Shown piece after piece: positions 44,808-52,856 of a stretch of DNA of 64,000 nt. Source of the DNA: Bradyrhizobium frederickii (GTDB taxonomy: Bacteria > Pseudomonadota > Alphaproteobacteria > Rhizobiales > Xanthobacteraceae). The stretch covers positions 62,001-126,000 of the forward strand of contig NZ_SPQS01000010.1 in NCBI RefSeq assembly GCF_004570865.1, in the 5' to 3' direction. Below the pieces are notes generated by a model. The model did no database searches, was not told where the DNA came from, and saw only the letters and a program-made list of their open reading frames with translations. Both the position numbers and the translations under genes were made by a program. Numbering within the stretch: the stretch's first letter is position 1; each line of letters opens with the position of its first letter.

Positions 44808-45587
44808 GTGACGCCCATCATGATCGCTGCCCTCGGATTGCTGATGGTCGCCACCGCGTTCCTGTCGGGGCTGTTCGGCATGGCGGGCGGGCTGATCCTG
44901 ATCGGCGTGCTCCTGGCCCTGATGCCGCTGCCGACGGCGATGGTGCTGCACGCGATCACGCAGATGGCCTCGAACGGGTGGCGCGCGTTCCTGTGGCGGG
45001 GGCATATCCGCTGGCGGCCGGTCGCTAACTATATGGTCGGCGCCGCCGTGGCGCTCGCGGCCTGGTCGCTCACCCGCTACGTGCCGGACAAGCCGACGGC
45101 GCTGCTGCTGCTCGGCATCACCCCGTTCATGGCGCGGCTCTTGCCCGCGAACATCAAGCCGGATCCCGACCGTCTCTGGCAGGGCACGGTCTATGGCACG
45201 ATCTGCATGGGCCTGATGCTGATGACCGGCGTCTCCGGCCCGCTGCTCGATACCTTCTTCCTCGGCGGCAATTTCGGGCGGCGCGAGAAGGTGGCGACGA
45301 AGGCGATGTGCCAGCTCGTCAGCCATTTCACCAAGCTGATCTATTTCGGCGGCATCATCGATCAGGCCGCAAGCCTCGATCCCGTGCTCGCCGGCGTCGC
45401 GATCGCGGCCTCGATGCTCGGCACCACGCTGGCGCGGCGCATCCTGGAAGCCATGACCGACCAGCAGTTCATGGCCTGGTCGAACAAGTTGATCACCACC
45501 ATTGCCTGCTATTACATCGCCTATGGCGGCTGGCTGTTGCTTCGTGCGCCCGTGCTGGCCGCCTTCGACAGGGGAGGTTTGCAATGA
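44808..45587 (+). CDS. TauE/SafE-family membrane transporter (sulfite/anion exporter)
   Basis: A 259-residue inner-membrane protein with about eight hydrophobic segments, GLFGMAGGLILIGVLLALMPLP being the family glycine-rich motif in the first repeat and a related one, MTGVSGPLLDTFFLGG, in the second. Exports sulfite or organosulfur anions in characterised members; the substrate here is unknown. The start is GTG 44808 with GGAGA 9 nt upstream; ATG 44820 is the alternative. Its TGA overlaps the ATG of the next small gene (ATGA). Divergent from a LysR regulator. Confidence 0.9.
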   Translation: MTPIMIAALGLLMVATAFLSGLFGMAGGLILIGVLLALMPLPTAMVLHAITQMASNGWRAFLWRGHIRWRPVANYMVGAAVALAAWSLTRYVPDKPTALLLLGITPFMARLLPANIKPDPDRLWQGTVYGTICMGLMLMTGVSGPLLDTFFLGGNFGRREKVATKAMCQLVSHFTKLIYFGGIIDQAASLDPVLAGVAIAASMLGTTLARRILEAMTDQQFMAWSNKLITTIACYYIAYGGWLLLRAPVLAAFDRGGLQ

Positions 45588-45814
45588 GCGAGACGGCCGA
45601 TCCGCTGGTGCTGGACTTCGTCGAATGGGTCGCGCGCGAGCCTCGCGCCTATGCCGAGGTGATCGCGACCTGGAAGACCTCGTGCCCGCGCCTCACCATC
45701 TGGGAAGACGCCACTGAGCGCGGCTATGTCGCGCGCGAGACGGTTGCCGGCCTCGGGCTGGTGATCGCGGTGACGGAAGGCGGCGAGCGGCTGCTGCGGA
45801 ACAACGGGCGGTAA
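45584..45814 (+). CDS. Small protein of unknown function, coupled to the TauE gene
   Basis: A 76-residue soluble protein: DFVEWVAREPRAYAEVIATWKTSCPRLTIWEDATERGYVARE, then a hydrophobic strand and GGERLLRNNGR. Its shape resembles a small winged-helix-like domain, but this is a weak guess. The start overlaps the TauE stop (ATGA), with GGGGAGG 9 nt upstream, so it is translationally coupled. A partner role with the transporter is possible. Confidence 0.75.
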   Translation: MSETADPLVLDFVEWVAREPRAYAEVIATWKTSCPRLTIWEDATERGYVARETVAGLGLVIAVTEGGERLLRNNGR

Positions 45815-45865
45815 ATCCTCCGCATCGGCGTTGCGAGTGCAAGCGAAGCAATCCAGAATGGGAGA

Positions 45866-45971
45866 CCCTCACCCTGAGGAGCGCGCATCTTGCGCGCGTC
45901 TCGAAGGGCCGAGGCCGAGCTCAGGCCTTCGTCCTTCGAGACGCGCGTTCCGCGCTCCTCAGGATGAGGAG
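45866..45971. repeat. Palindromic intergenic repeat, family E
   Basis: CCCTCACCCTGAGGAGCGCGCATCTTGCGCGCGTCTCGAAGG and CCTTCGTCCTTCGAGACGCGCGTTCCGCGCTCCTCAGGATGAGG. Just before it is GCGAGTGCAAGCGAAGCAATCC (45833-45854), the head of a family F element. It ends 20 bp before the GST start. Confidence 0.88.
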
Positions 45972-45990
45972 CTGGCAGGAAAGGGCTTTC

Positions 45991-46689
45991 ATGTCACTCA
46001 AGCTCTACGAACTCGTCGGCACCGACCCCTCGCGCCCGTTCAGCCCGTATTGCTGGCGCACGCGGATGGCGCTGGCGCATAAGGGATTGTCGGCGGAATC
46101 GCTGCCCTGGCGGTTCACCGAGAAGAGCGCGCTTGCGCCGCACGGCTCGGAAAAAGTTCCGGTGCTGCTGCACGATGACAAGCCGATCGTCGATTCCTGG
46201 ACGATCGCGACCTATCTCGAAGACCATTTTCCGGACCGTCCGTCGCTGTTCGGCGGCGAGGGCGGCCGTGCCATGGCGCGCATGATCAACGCCTTCGGCG
46301 ACATCGCCATCGTCGGCGGCATCTTTCCGCTGATCGTCGCCGACATCCCGAACAATCTCGCCGAGGTCGACGCCGCCTATTTCCGCACGTCGCGCGAGGC
46401 GCGCTTCGGCGGCAAGAGCCTGGAAGCGGTCATGGCGAGCCGCGACACCGGCGTGGTCGCCTTCCGCAAGTCGCTCGAGGTGATGCGGCAGACGGTGAAG
46501 AAGCCGCCCTATATCGGCGGCGAAGCGCCGAACTACGCCGACTACATCGTATTCGGTGGTTTCCAATGGGCGCGGGTGGTCAGCCCGTTCAAGCTGTTGG
46601 AGGCGGATGATCCGATCTATGCCTGGCGGGACAAACTGCTCGACGCGTTCGACGGCATGGCGCGGAAATCGCCGGGGCATCAAGTGTAG
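45991..46689 (+). CDS. Glutathione S-transferase family protein
   Basis: A 232-residue two-domain protein: thioredoxin-like N-terminal domain (about 1-85; SPYCWRTRMALAHKGL with Ser/Cys at the active-site position, SEKVPVLLHDDKPIVDSWTIATYLED) and a helical C-terminal domain (PPYIGGEAPNYADYIVFGGFQWARV). VPVLLHD...DSW is the glutathione-binding segment. Class and substrate unknown. ATG 45991; AGGAAAGG lies directly upstream, within the end of a family E repeat. Confidence 0.88.
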   Translation: MSLKLYELVGTDPSRPFSPYCWRTRMALAHKGLSAESLPWRFTEKSALAPHGSEKVPVLLHDDKPIVDSWTIATYLEDHFPDRPSLFGGEGGRAMARMINAFGDIAIVGGIFPLIVADIPNNLAEVDAAYFRTSREARFGGKSLEAVMASRDTGVVAFRKSLEVMRQTVKKPPYIGGEAPNYADYIVFGGFQWARVVSPFKLLEADDPIYAWRDKLLDAFDGMARKSPGHQV

Positions 46690-46694
46690 GCTTC

Positions 46695-46784
46695 GTAGGG
46701 TGGGCAAAGGCGCCCTTGCGCCGTGCCCACCATCTCTCTCGATCGCAAAAATGCGTGGGCACGCTGGGCTTTGCCCACCCTACG
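46695..46784. repeat. Palindromic intergenic repeat, family B
   Basis: GTAGGGTGGGCAAAGGCGCC...GTGCCCACCATC...GTGGGCACGCTGGGCTTTGCCCACCCTAC. Its right end is inside the local tandem duplication at 46770-46955. Confidence 0.9.
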
Positions 46785-46955
46785 GTACTGCCGTTGCCGC
46801 CGCCTTGCGCAAACACTTGCGGCCCAGGCAATCCTCGCCCGCGACCGATCGGCATCGTAGCGCTGCGCTTTGCCCACCCTACGATACTGCCGTTGCCGCC
46901 GCCTTGCGCAAACACTCGCGGCACAGACAATCCTCGCCCGCGACCGGCATCGGTA
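46770..46955. repeat. Tandem duplication, 99-bp period, over the end of the CWC gene
   Basis: The segment TTTGCCCACCCTACG-(G/A)TACTGCCGTTGCCGCCGCCTTGCGCAAACACT continues through CAATCCTCGCCCGCGACCG in two copies (from 46770 and 46869), offset by 99 bp with a few differences. The second copy is the 3' end of the CWC gene; the first is a detached duplicate. Confidence 0.85.
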
Positions 46956-47076
46956 GTTTCGCAACTTCTTCCGCGCACCAGCATGTGCCCGAGAGATCGC
47001 AAGCAAACTCGGTGCCGCAGCGCGCGCAGGCCAGGCGGCGCGGTTCCGGCTTCGAGGATTCTTTCGGATTTGTCAT
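46879..47076 (-). CDS. Cysteine-rich CWC-family protein
   Basis: A 65-residue protein with six or more cysteines in the CWC pattern: ACARCGTEFACDLSGTCWCAEEV and GEDCLCRECLRKA, likely binding zinc. Function of the family is unknown. The last residues (AAATAVS) and the TAG stop are encoded in the tandem-duplicated segment, and the stop itself falls in the CCCTACG end of a family B repeat. ATG 47076. Divergent from the DUF1800 gene by 114 bp. Confidence 0.85.
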   Translation of the reverse strand: MTNPKESSKPEPRRLACARCGTEFACDLSGTCWCAEEVAKLPMPVAGEDCLCRECLRKAAATAVS

Positions 47077-47190
47077 GATTTGCGTCGAAGCTTCGCCGTG
47101 ATTTTCATGTCGGGTTCATCGGTCGTTGCGGTATACTAGGCGTCGCGCGCGGACTCGGAAAGCGGCTCCCGGCACGCGAAGGACAAATTG

Positions 47191-48738
47191 ATGGCCCGCG
47201 ATTCGCAAGCCGCGCTCGTTGCGCTCAACCGTTTCGGCTTCGGTGCCCGCGGCGGCGCCTCGGGCGATCTCATCAACGCAAGCTCGGATCCGCGCGGCTT
47301 CGTGAAGGCGGAGCTCGCGCGCGCGAGCGGCGTGCTGCTGGAGGCGCCCGGTCTGCAATCGACGCAGCAGCTCGGGCAGGCCGTCTTCGCCTATCAGGAT
47401 CAGGTCAAGCAGGCGCGCGAGGCGGCGAAGGCCGCCGCGCCCGCCGACATGCCGGCGCCGACCGAACAGAAGCCCGCGCTGCGCCGCAATCTCTCGCTGA
47501 ATGCGGCCGCGACGGAGGTCGCCGGCCAGATGGCGGAGACCAAGCCCGCCGACAGTCCGGCGAAGGCTGAGACCATGCAGCAAGGCTCCACGCCGCCTTC
47601 AGCAAAGCCCGCGCCGCAGCCGCTCAACGTGATCCAAAAGACCTTCCGCGCTGAGGCCCTGGCGCGGTTGCAGCGCGCGACGCTGGCGGAGTGCGGCTTC
47701 ACCGAACGGCTCGTCGTGTTCTGGTCCAACCATTTCTGCATCTCCGCGAGCAAGGGCGAGCTGGCGCGGATCTGGGCCGGCGCGTTCGAGCGCGAGGCGA
47801 TCAGGCCGCACGTGCTCGGGCGCTTCGCCGACATGCTGAGGGCGGTCGAGCAGCATCCGGCGATGCTGTTCTTCCTCGACAACCAGCAATCGCTCGGCCC
47901 GGACTCGCGCGCAGGCCAGAATCGCAAGCGCGGCCTGAACGAAAATCTCGCGCGCGAGATCATGGAGCTGCATACGCTCGGCGTCGGTGGCGGCTATACG
48001 CAGGACGACGTCACCTCGCTCGCCCGCATCATCACCGGCTGGACCTTCGCCGGACGGCAGGGCCAGCTCGGGCCCCCCGGCTCCTTCGTGTTCAACGCCA
48101 ATGCGCACCAGCCGGGGCCGCAGATGCTGCTCGGCAAGACCTACGAGCCGGCAGGGCTCGCGCAGGGCGAGGCCGCGCTCGCCGACATCGCGCGGCATCC
48201 CTCGACCGCGAACTTCATCGCCACCAAATTCGTTGGTCACTTCGTTGCCGACGATCCGCCGCCGGCGCTGGTTGCGCGGCTGCGCGACGTCTTCGTCAGG
48301 ACCGACGGCGATCTCAAGGCGCTTGCGACCACGCTGGTCGATTCCGACGAGGCCTGGAAGGCGCCGCTGACCAAGATGCGCAGCCCGTACGATTTCCTTG
48401 TCGCGAGCGGACGGCTGCTCGCGCGGGTGCCGGAGGACCCCGGCGCCTATCTCAACAGTCTCAATCTGCTCGGACAGCCGCTGTGGTCGCCGGCAGGGCC
48501 GAACGGTTTCCCGGACACCAGCGCCGCCTGGGCCGCGCCCGAAGGGATCAAGCTCAGGCTCGATATCGCCGCGCAGCTCGGCGCGCGGCTCGGCAACAAC
48601 ATCGATCCGCTCGACCTCCTCGAATTCGCCGCGGCCGATGCGGCCTCGATCGAAACCCGCAGAACCGTCGAGCGGGCGGAGTCGCGGCAGCAGGCGCTGG
48701 CGCTGCTCTTGATGTCGCCGGAAATGCAGAGGAGATGA
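47191..48738 (+). CDS. DUF1800 family protein
   Basis: A 515-residue protein. The N-terminal helical part (MARDSQAALVALNRFGFGARGG) is typical of DUF1800, followed by a Pro/Ala/Lys linker (about 75-150), and the hallmark RGLNENLAREIMELHTLGVGGGYTQDDV and LARIITGWTF (about 250-290). No signal peptide is seen, unlike its partner. The biochemical function is unknown. ATG 47191 has AAGGA 8 nt upstream. It ends 2 bp before the DUF1501 start, so the two are one operon. Confidence 0.92.
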   Translation: MARDSQAALVALNRFGFGARGGASGDLINASSDPRGFVKAELARASGVLLEAPGLQSTQQLGQAVFAYQDQVKQAREAAKAAAPADMPAPTEQKPALRRNLSLNAAATEVAGQMAETKPADSPAKAETMQQGSTPPSAKPAPQPLNVIQKTFRAEALARLQRATLAECGFTERLVVFWSNHFCISASKGELARIWAGAFEREAIRPHVLGRFADMLRAVEQHPAMLFFLDNQQSLGPDSRAGQNRKRGLNENLAREIMELHTLGVGGGYTQDDVTSLARIITGWTFAGRQGQLGPPGSFVFNANAHQPGPQMLLGKTYEPAGLAQGEAALADIARHPSTANFIATKFVGHFVADDPPPALVARLRDVFVRTDGDLKALATTLVDSDEAWKAPLTKMRSPYDFLVASGRLLARVPEDPGAYLNSLNLLGQPLWSPAGPNGFPDTSAAWAAPEGIKLRLDIAAQLGARLGNNIDPLDLLEFAAADAASIETRRTVERAESRQQALALLLMSPEMQRR

Positions 48739-48740
48739 TC

Positions 48741-49961
48741 ATGATCGACTGTGTCGAGAACCGGCTCCTCACCTCGCGCCGCGGCCTCCTGCTCGGCGGC
48801 GCCTCGTTCGCGGCCTGGGCTTACCTGCCGAAATTCGCACGCGCAGCCGATGGGCGCGATCCCCGGCTGATCGTGGTGATCCTGCGCGGGGCGCTCGACG
48901 GACTTTCGACCGTCGCGCCGATCGGCGATCCCGACTATGCCGGCCTGCACGGTTCGATCGCGCTCGCCGCGGACGGCGCCCATCCCGCGATTCCGCTCGA
49001 TTCCTTCTTCGCGCTGCATCCGGCCATGCCGGAATTCTCGCGCATGTATCGCGACAAGCACGCCGCGGTGATCCATGCGGTGTCGACTCCCTATCGCGAT
49101 CGCTCGCATTTCGACGGTCAGGACGTGCTCGAAAGCGGCTATGCCGGGCCGGGCCGCGTGCAGTCCGGCTGGCTGAACCGTGCGCTGGACGCGCTGCCGC
49201 GCGGCGAGCGCGTATCGAGCGGTCTTGCGGTCGGGCCCACCACGCCGCTGGTGCTGCGCGGCAACGCCCCGACCGTGGGATGGGCGCCGGTGGCGCTGCC
49301 GCAGGCGGACGACGACACCGCGATGCGTCTCGTCGATCTCTACCGTCACCGCGATCCCGCACTGGCGACGGCGCTGTCGCAGGGCTTGCAACTCGACAAG
49401 GCCGCCAGCGGCGATGACATGAAACGCAAGCCCGGCAATGCGGTGGCGCAGATGCGCCAGGTCGCGCGCGGCGCGGCCAAGCTGATGGCGGCGGACGACG
49501 GCCCGCGCATCGCCGCGCTCGCCTTCGACGGCTGGGACACCCATGCCAATGAAGGCGGCCCGGTCGGTCGCCTCGCCTTCCTGCTCGGCGGGCTCGACGG
49601 CGCACTCGCCGAATTCGAAGGCGGCCTGGGAGAGCGCTGGCGCGACAGCGTCGTCGTCGTCGCCACCGAATTCGGCCGCACCGCGCGCATCAACGGCACC
49701 GACGGCACCGATCACGGCACCGGCACGATCGCGCTGCTCGCCGGCGGCGCCGTGAGGGGCGGCCGCGTCATCGCGGACTGGCCGGGCCTCAAGCTTGCGA
49801 ACCTCCACGAAGGCCGCGACCTCAAGCCCACCACGGATCTGCGCTCGGTGATCAAGGGCGTGCTGCAAGGACAGTTCGGCCTGTCCGATCGCGTGCTGGC
49901 GGAAACCGTGTTCCCGGATAGCGCGAGCGCGAAGCCGATGCAGGGATTGGTGGCATCATAG
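48741..49961 (+). CDS. DUF1501 family protein with Tat signal
   Basis: A 406-residue protein of the DUF1501 family (alkaline phosphatase superfamily fold; usually paired with DUF1800). A twin-arginine signal is present (TSRRGLLLGGASFAAWAYL), so it is probably exported folded. Conserved segments: LIVVILRGALDGLSTVAPIGD, SHFDGQDVLESGY, FDGWDTHANEGG and VVVATEFGRTARINGTDGTDHGTG, the last with possible metal ligands. The start ATG 48741 has AGAGGAG 6 nt upstream; ATG 48735 lies too near. Function unknown. Confidence 0.92.
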   Translation: MIDCVENRLLTSRRGLLLGGASFAAWAYLPKFARAADGRDPRLIVVILRGALDGLSTVAPIGDPDYAGLHGSIALAADGAHPAIPLDSFFALHPAMPEFSRMYRDKHAAVIHAVSTPYRDRSHFDGQDVLESGYAGPGRVQSGWLNRALDALPRGERVSSGLAVGPTTPLVLRGNAPTVGWAPVALPQADDDTAMRLVDLYRHRDPALATALSQGLQLDKAASGDDMKRKPGNAVAQMRQVARGAAKLMAADDGPRIAALAFDGWDTHANEGGPVGRLAFLLGGLDGALAEFEGGLGERWRDSVVVVATEFGRTARINGTDGTDHGTGTIALLAGGAVRGGRVIADWPGLKLANLHEGRDLKPTTDLRSVIKGVLQGQFGLSDRVLAETVFPDSASAKPMQGLVAS

Positions 49962-49967
49962 CAGCGG

Positions 49968-50073
49968 CCGTCATTCCGGCGCGCGCAAGACGCGAGCCCG
50001 GAATCCATCTCACCATACTTTCTGCTGCAAAATGGATTCCGGGCCCGCGCCTTGCGGCGCGTCCCGGAATGAC
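49968..50073. repeat. Palindromic intergenic repeat, family C
   Basis: CCGTCATTCCGGCGCGCGCAAGACGCGAGCCCGGAATCCAT and AATGGATTCCGGGCCCGCGCCTTGCGGCGCGTCCCGGAATGACG. Between the DUF1501 gene and the haem monooxygenase gene. Confidence 0.9.
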
Positions 50074-50108
50074 GACATGATGGGCCGAGCATCAGGAGAA
50101 CCGCACCC

Positions 50109-50432
50109 ATGTACATCGCCATGAATCGCTTCCGCGTCGCCAAGGGCTCCGAGGCCGCCTTCGAGCAGGTCTGGCTTTCGCGCGACACGCACCTGGACAA
50201 GGTGCCGGGCTTCGTCGAATTCCATCTGCTGCGCGGACCGGAAGCCGAGGACCATACGCTCTACGCCTCGCACACTGTCTGGGCGAACCACGCGGCGTTC
50301 GAGGCCTGGACCAAGTCGGAGGCATTTCGCGCCGCGCATCACAAAGCAGGCGACAACAAGCCGCTCTATCTCGGCCATCCCCAGTTCGAAGGTTTTGAGG
50401 TGATGCAGACGGTGGGACGCGGCGCCAGATAG
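50109..50432 (+). CDS. hmuD: Haem-degrading monooxygenase, IsdG family (HmuD/HmuQ-like)
   Basis: A 107-residue ABM-fold enzyme. The IsdG catalytic triad is intact and at the canonical spacing: Asn6 (MYIAMNRF), Trp67 (FEAWTKS) and His77 (RAAHHKA). Such enzymes open haem and release iron. Bradyrhizobium japonicum has two, HmuQ in the hmu haem-uptake operon and HmuD elsewhere; the lack of hmu genes here favours HmuD. The symbol is by analogy only. ATG 50109 is close to AGGAG. It is a single gene. Confidence 0.82.
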   Translation: MYIAMNRFRVAKGSEAAFEQVWLSRDTHLDKVPGFVEFHLLRGPEAEDHTLYASHTVWANHAAFEAWTKSEAFRAAHHKAGDNKPLYLGHPQFEGFEVMQTVGRGAR

Positions 50433-50464
50433 CGCCGCGCTGCTGCCAGGCTGACGAGGCCGAC

Positions 50465-50507
50465 AAAAAATGCGGCCCCAGTCAGACGCGGCGACTGACG
50501 GGGACCG
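50465..50507 (-). terminator. Terminator of the GNAT gene
   Basis: On the minus strand, a 14-bp stem with two mismatches (GCGG-CCC-GTCAG against CTGAC-GGG-CCGC) is followed by TTTTTT (50465-50471). It lies 113 bp beyond the stop at 50620. Confidence 0.75.
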
Positions 50508-50619
50508 CTTTGAGGCGCTTGACCGGTGACGGGGGGCCTGATCAGACGCAGCTGCACCGTAGTCCCGCTATGTTACGCGCGGGTGACAGGGGTAGTTATC
50601 CACAGGGTGTGCGCGGGGA

Positions 50620-51075
50620 TCAGAAGATCTTGCGATAGACGATGAAGCCGGAGCGCTCTGCGACCTTGTCGTACAGGCGCTGCGCCGTGAGGTTGGTCTC
50701 GTGCGTCTGCCAATAGACGCGTGGCGATCCCGCCAGCTTTGCGCGTTCGTAGACGCCATGGATCAGGGCCGAGGCGACGCCCTTGCCGCGCGCGGATTCG
50801 AGCGTGAACAGGTCCTGCAGATAGCAGGATGGCTCGATCGCCGTGGTGCTGCGATGGAACAGGTAGTTCGTCATGCCGAGCAGCTTGCCGTCGCTCTCCG
50901 CGACGAGGCCATGCACAGGCTCATAGGCATCGAAGAAGCGCTGCCACGTCATGCGCGTGATCTCGGGAGCGAGCGCGGTCGGGCCGGAGCGGCCGTAGAA
51001 GGCGTTGTAGCCGTCCCACAGCGGCAGCCATTGATCATAGTCCTGCCTGGTGACGGAGCGAATGGTGAGCGACAT
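50620..51075 (-). CDS. GNAT-family N-acetyltransferase
   Basis: A 151-residue acetyltransferase: TIRSVTRQDYDQWLPLWDGYNAFYG at the N-terminus, and the acetyl-CoA site in YLQDLFTLESARGKGVASALIHGVYERAKLAGS (R/Q-x-x-G-x-G/A). The substrate may be an amine or amino acid and is not readable. ATG 51075 (MSLTIRSV) was chosen; the frame runs on upstream without homology. It has a terminator on its 3' side. Confidence 0.9.
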   Translation of the reverse strand: MSLTIRSVTRQDYDQWLPLWDGYNAFYGRSGPTALAPEITRMTWQRFFDAYEPVHGLVAESDGKLLGMTNYLFHRSTTAIEPSCYLQDLFTLESARGKGVASALIHGVYERAKLAGSPRVYWQTHETNLTAQRLYDKVAERSGFIVYRKIF

Positions 51076-51190
51076 GTGGATATCCGCGATCTCGGGGAAG
51101 GAGAACTTCGTGAGGGATGATCGGTGTGCCGACCGATTTCTCTTACCAGACGGAAGGATATTCAGTCTTGGCAAAAGCGTGCCATGCCAC

Positions 51191-51316
51191 TCACCCGGAT
51201 CGCTTGTGCGATCCAACCTCTCCCCGCAGAAGTGCGGGGAGAGGTTGAAGTCAGGGGCGCACCGCTCTCTCGCTCCCTCGCCCCGTTCTTACGGGGAGAG
51301 GGTGGGGTGAGGGGCT
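51191..51316. repeat. Palindromic intergenic repeat, family A
   Basis: TCACCCGGATCGCTTGTGCGATCCAACCTCTCCCCGCAGAAGTGCGGGGAGAGG, then GCCCCGTTCTTACGGGGAGAGGGTGGGGTGAGGGGC. Between the GNAT and PAS genes. Confidence 0.9.
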
Positions 51317-51352
51317 GTCTCCGCGACTTCGACTTACCTAACTCGGCAGGGA

Positions 51353-52162
51353 CTACTCCGCGACGCGCAGATACCGGATCAGCCTGCGGCCGGTGGGATC
51401 GCGCAGCGAGCGGTAGTAGTCGGCGCGCGACGGCGCATCGGTGTGACGCACGAGGTCGGTCACCGGGGTGTAGCTGAGCATCCGTCCGCCGTCCGGCAGC
51501 GCCGCGCAGACGAAGCGCAGCACTTCGCCGCTGCGCAGGGCGATGTTGATCGGCGTGGCATCGCCGGTCCGCACCATCTCCATGCGCTGCGCGATGAAGG
51601 TGCCCAGTTCGTCTTCGGGCAGCTCGAACGCACCGGTGTCGCGGCCGTGATACATCAGTGCGACGAACGGCGGCTTGCCGTCGGCGATCTCGTCCGGCAA
51701 GGCGAAATAATCGCGAAACGCGCGGTTGATGAACTCGGCCCGTGTCTCGGCATCAAGCAGCACGATGCCGATATCGACCTGGTCGAGCGCGGCCGACAGC
51801 CGCGCGGCGGTGGCGTGGCTTCGGCGCTCGGCCGCGAACGTGCCGAGCAGCCGCTCGCGCATCAGGCCGGTGATGCCGGCGGTGCCGGCAGCGGTGATGG
51901 CCAGGACGCCGAGCTGGATCAGGTCTGCGATGGAGGCGGAAACGCCGTGGCGGCCGAGCACGAGCAGCGTTGCACCGATCACCGCGATGGCTGCGCTGGT
52001 GAGGGCGGAGGCGAGACCCGACAATGCGCCGGCGAGCGCCACGATGCCGACGAGCAGCGGCGCCGGCGAGGACGCGGGGATCAAGCGATCGAACAGCATC
52101 GCCAGCAGCAGGGTTGCTGCCGTCAGCACCGGACCGGAGATCGCACGCCATCCGAAGCGCAT
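51353..52162 (-). CDS. Membrane-associated PAS-domain protein
   Basis: A 269-residue protein: about three or four N-terminal membrane helices (VLTAATLLLAMLFDRLI, LLVGIVALAGALSGLASALTSAAIAVIGATLLVL, LIQLGVLAITAAGTAGITGL), then a coiled linker (ERRSHATAARLSAALDQVDIG) and a PAS domain (about 130-250; IVLLDAETRAEFINRAFRDYFALPDE). No kinase, GGDEF or EAL output follows, so it must act through a partner. The start ATG 52162 has GAGGG about 15 nt upstream; GTG 52180 is possible. Confidence 0.8.
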   Translation of the reverse strand: MRFGWRAISGPVLTAATLLLAMLFDRLIPASSPAPLLVGIVALAGALSGLASALTSAAIAVIGATLLVLGRHGVSASIADLIQLGVLAITAAGTAGITGLMRERLLGTFAAERRSHATAARLSAALDQVDIGIVLLDAETRAEFINRAFRDYFALPDEIADGKPPFVALMYHGRDTGAFELPEDELGTFIAQRMEMVRTGDATPINIALRSGEVLRFVCAALPDGGRMLSYTPVTDLVRHTDAPSRADYYRSLRDPTGRRLIRYLRVAE

Positions 52163-52287
52163 GGACAGTCTCGCCCTCACGAAGGAGGTAAGCCGCAAGT
52201 CTGACGGATCGTTGCACTGCTGCGATGCGTTTTCGTGCGGTATGCTTAGGGCGCGCTTGCTCGCAACCGTAAGGCTTTCGGATGATT

Positions 52288-52446
52288 TTAAGCCAAGTGC
52301 GCGTGCTTGAGCGGCTGTTGCAGCGCAGGCGCATTCAGCGTCGACGTCCCCGGACCCTTGCGGGTGCCGACGACGATCAACAATGACGCCGCGACCAGGA
52401 TGGCCGCAGTCAATGTGATTGCAACGACTACCACAGGTGATTTCAT
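52288..52446 (-). CDS. Small single-span membrane protein (52 aa)
   Basis: ATG 52446 preceded by CAGGACG opens a 52-residue frame: a hydrophobic helix near the start (VVVVAITLTAAILVAASLLIVV) then a basic stretch (GTRKGPG) and a polar tail ending in HAHLA. No family recognised. It lies downstream of another tiny membrane-protein gene on the same strand (73-bp gap), and the two may form a unit. Confidence 0.65.
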   Translation of the reverse strand: MKSPVVVVAITLTAAILVAASLLIVVGTRKGPGTSTLNAPALQQPLKHAHLA

Positions 52447-52519
52447 CAACGTCCTGTCGCCATGCGGGCCGACGCGGGGCATGCGGCGCCTTGAAGACTG
52501 GACCGGGATGAAACGGGAA

Positions 52520-52696
52520 TCAGACCGGCAGGCCCATCGCCATGGTCGCCTTGGTCGACAGCACCGTCAGGGTGACGATCAGGCACAGCGAGAGTGCGGC
52601 GACGGCGAGCGAGGCCGCAACCGCATTGGTCAGCCGGGAAGACGCGACGGTAGCGGGATGGCCCTGAAAGCCGGCCGTGCCGGACGCCCGTGTCAT
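52520..52696 (-). CDS. Small single-span membrane protein (58 aa)
   Basis: ATG 52696 with GAAGGA about 9 nt upstream opens a 58-residue frame: a polar N-terminus (MTRASGTAGFQGHPATV), a helix (AVAASLAVAALSLCLIVTLTVL) and a short end (STKATMAMGLPV). Codon third positions are G/C as in the neighbours. Unknown function. The upstream 52740-52850 is A+T-richer and probably carries its promoter. Confidence 0.6.
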   Translation of the reverse strand: MTRASGTAGFQGHPATVASSRLTNAVAASLAVAALSLCLIVTLTVLSTKATMAMGLPV

Positions 52697-52856
52697 GGTC
52701 TAAATCCTTCAACGCGCGAGCGAATCACCCGCGACTTTCCACAATTTCCCAGTTTCAGCCGGCAAGATTGCGGCGGCTATCCTGCTGAAAATGGCCACAT
52801 TGCGGCAAATAATACCTTTATACCCGCTATTCCCGGGAGCAGGGGGGCAGGGCCGG

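Noticed and set aside
46695..46955. CRISPR array suggested by repeated units
   Set aside because: Only two 99-bp copies without spacers; they are a tandem duplication.
47691..48740. Extension of the DUF1501 frame far upstream through the DUF1800 gene
   Set aside because: It would overlap DUF1800 in another frame; the Tat signal at 48741 marks the true start.
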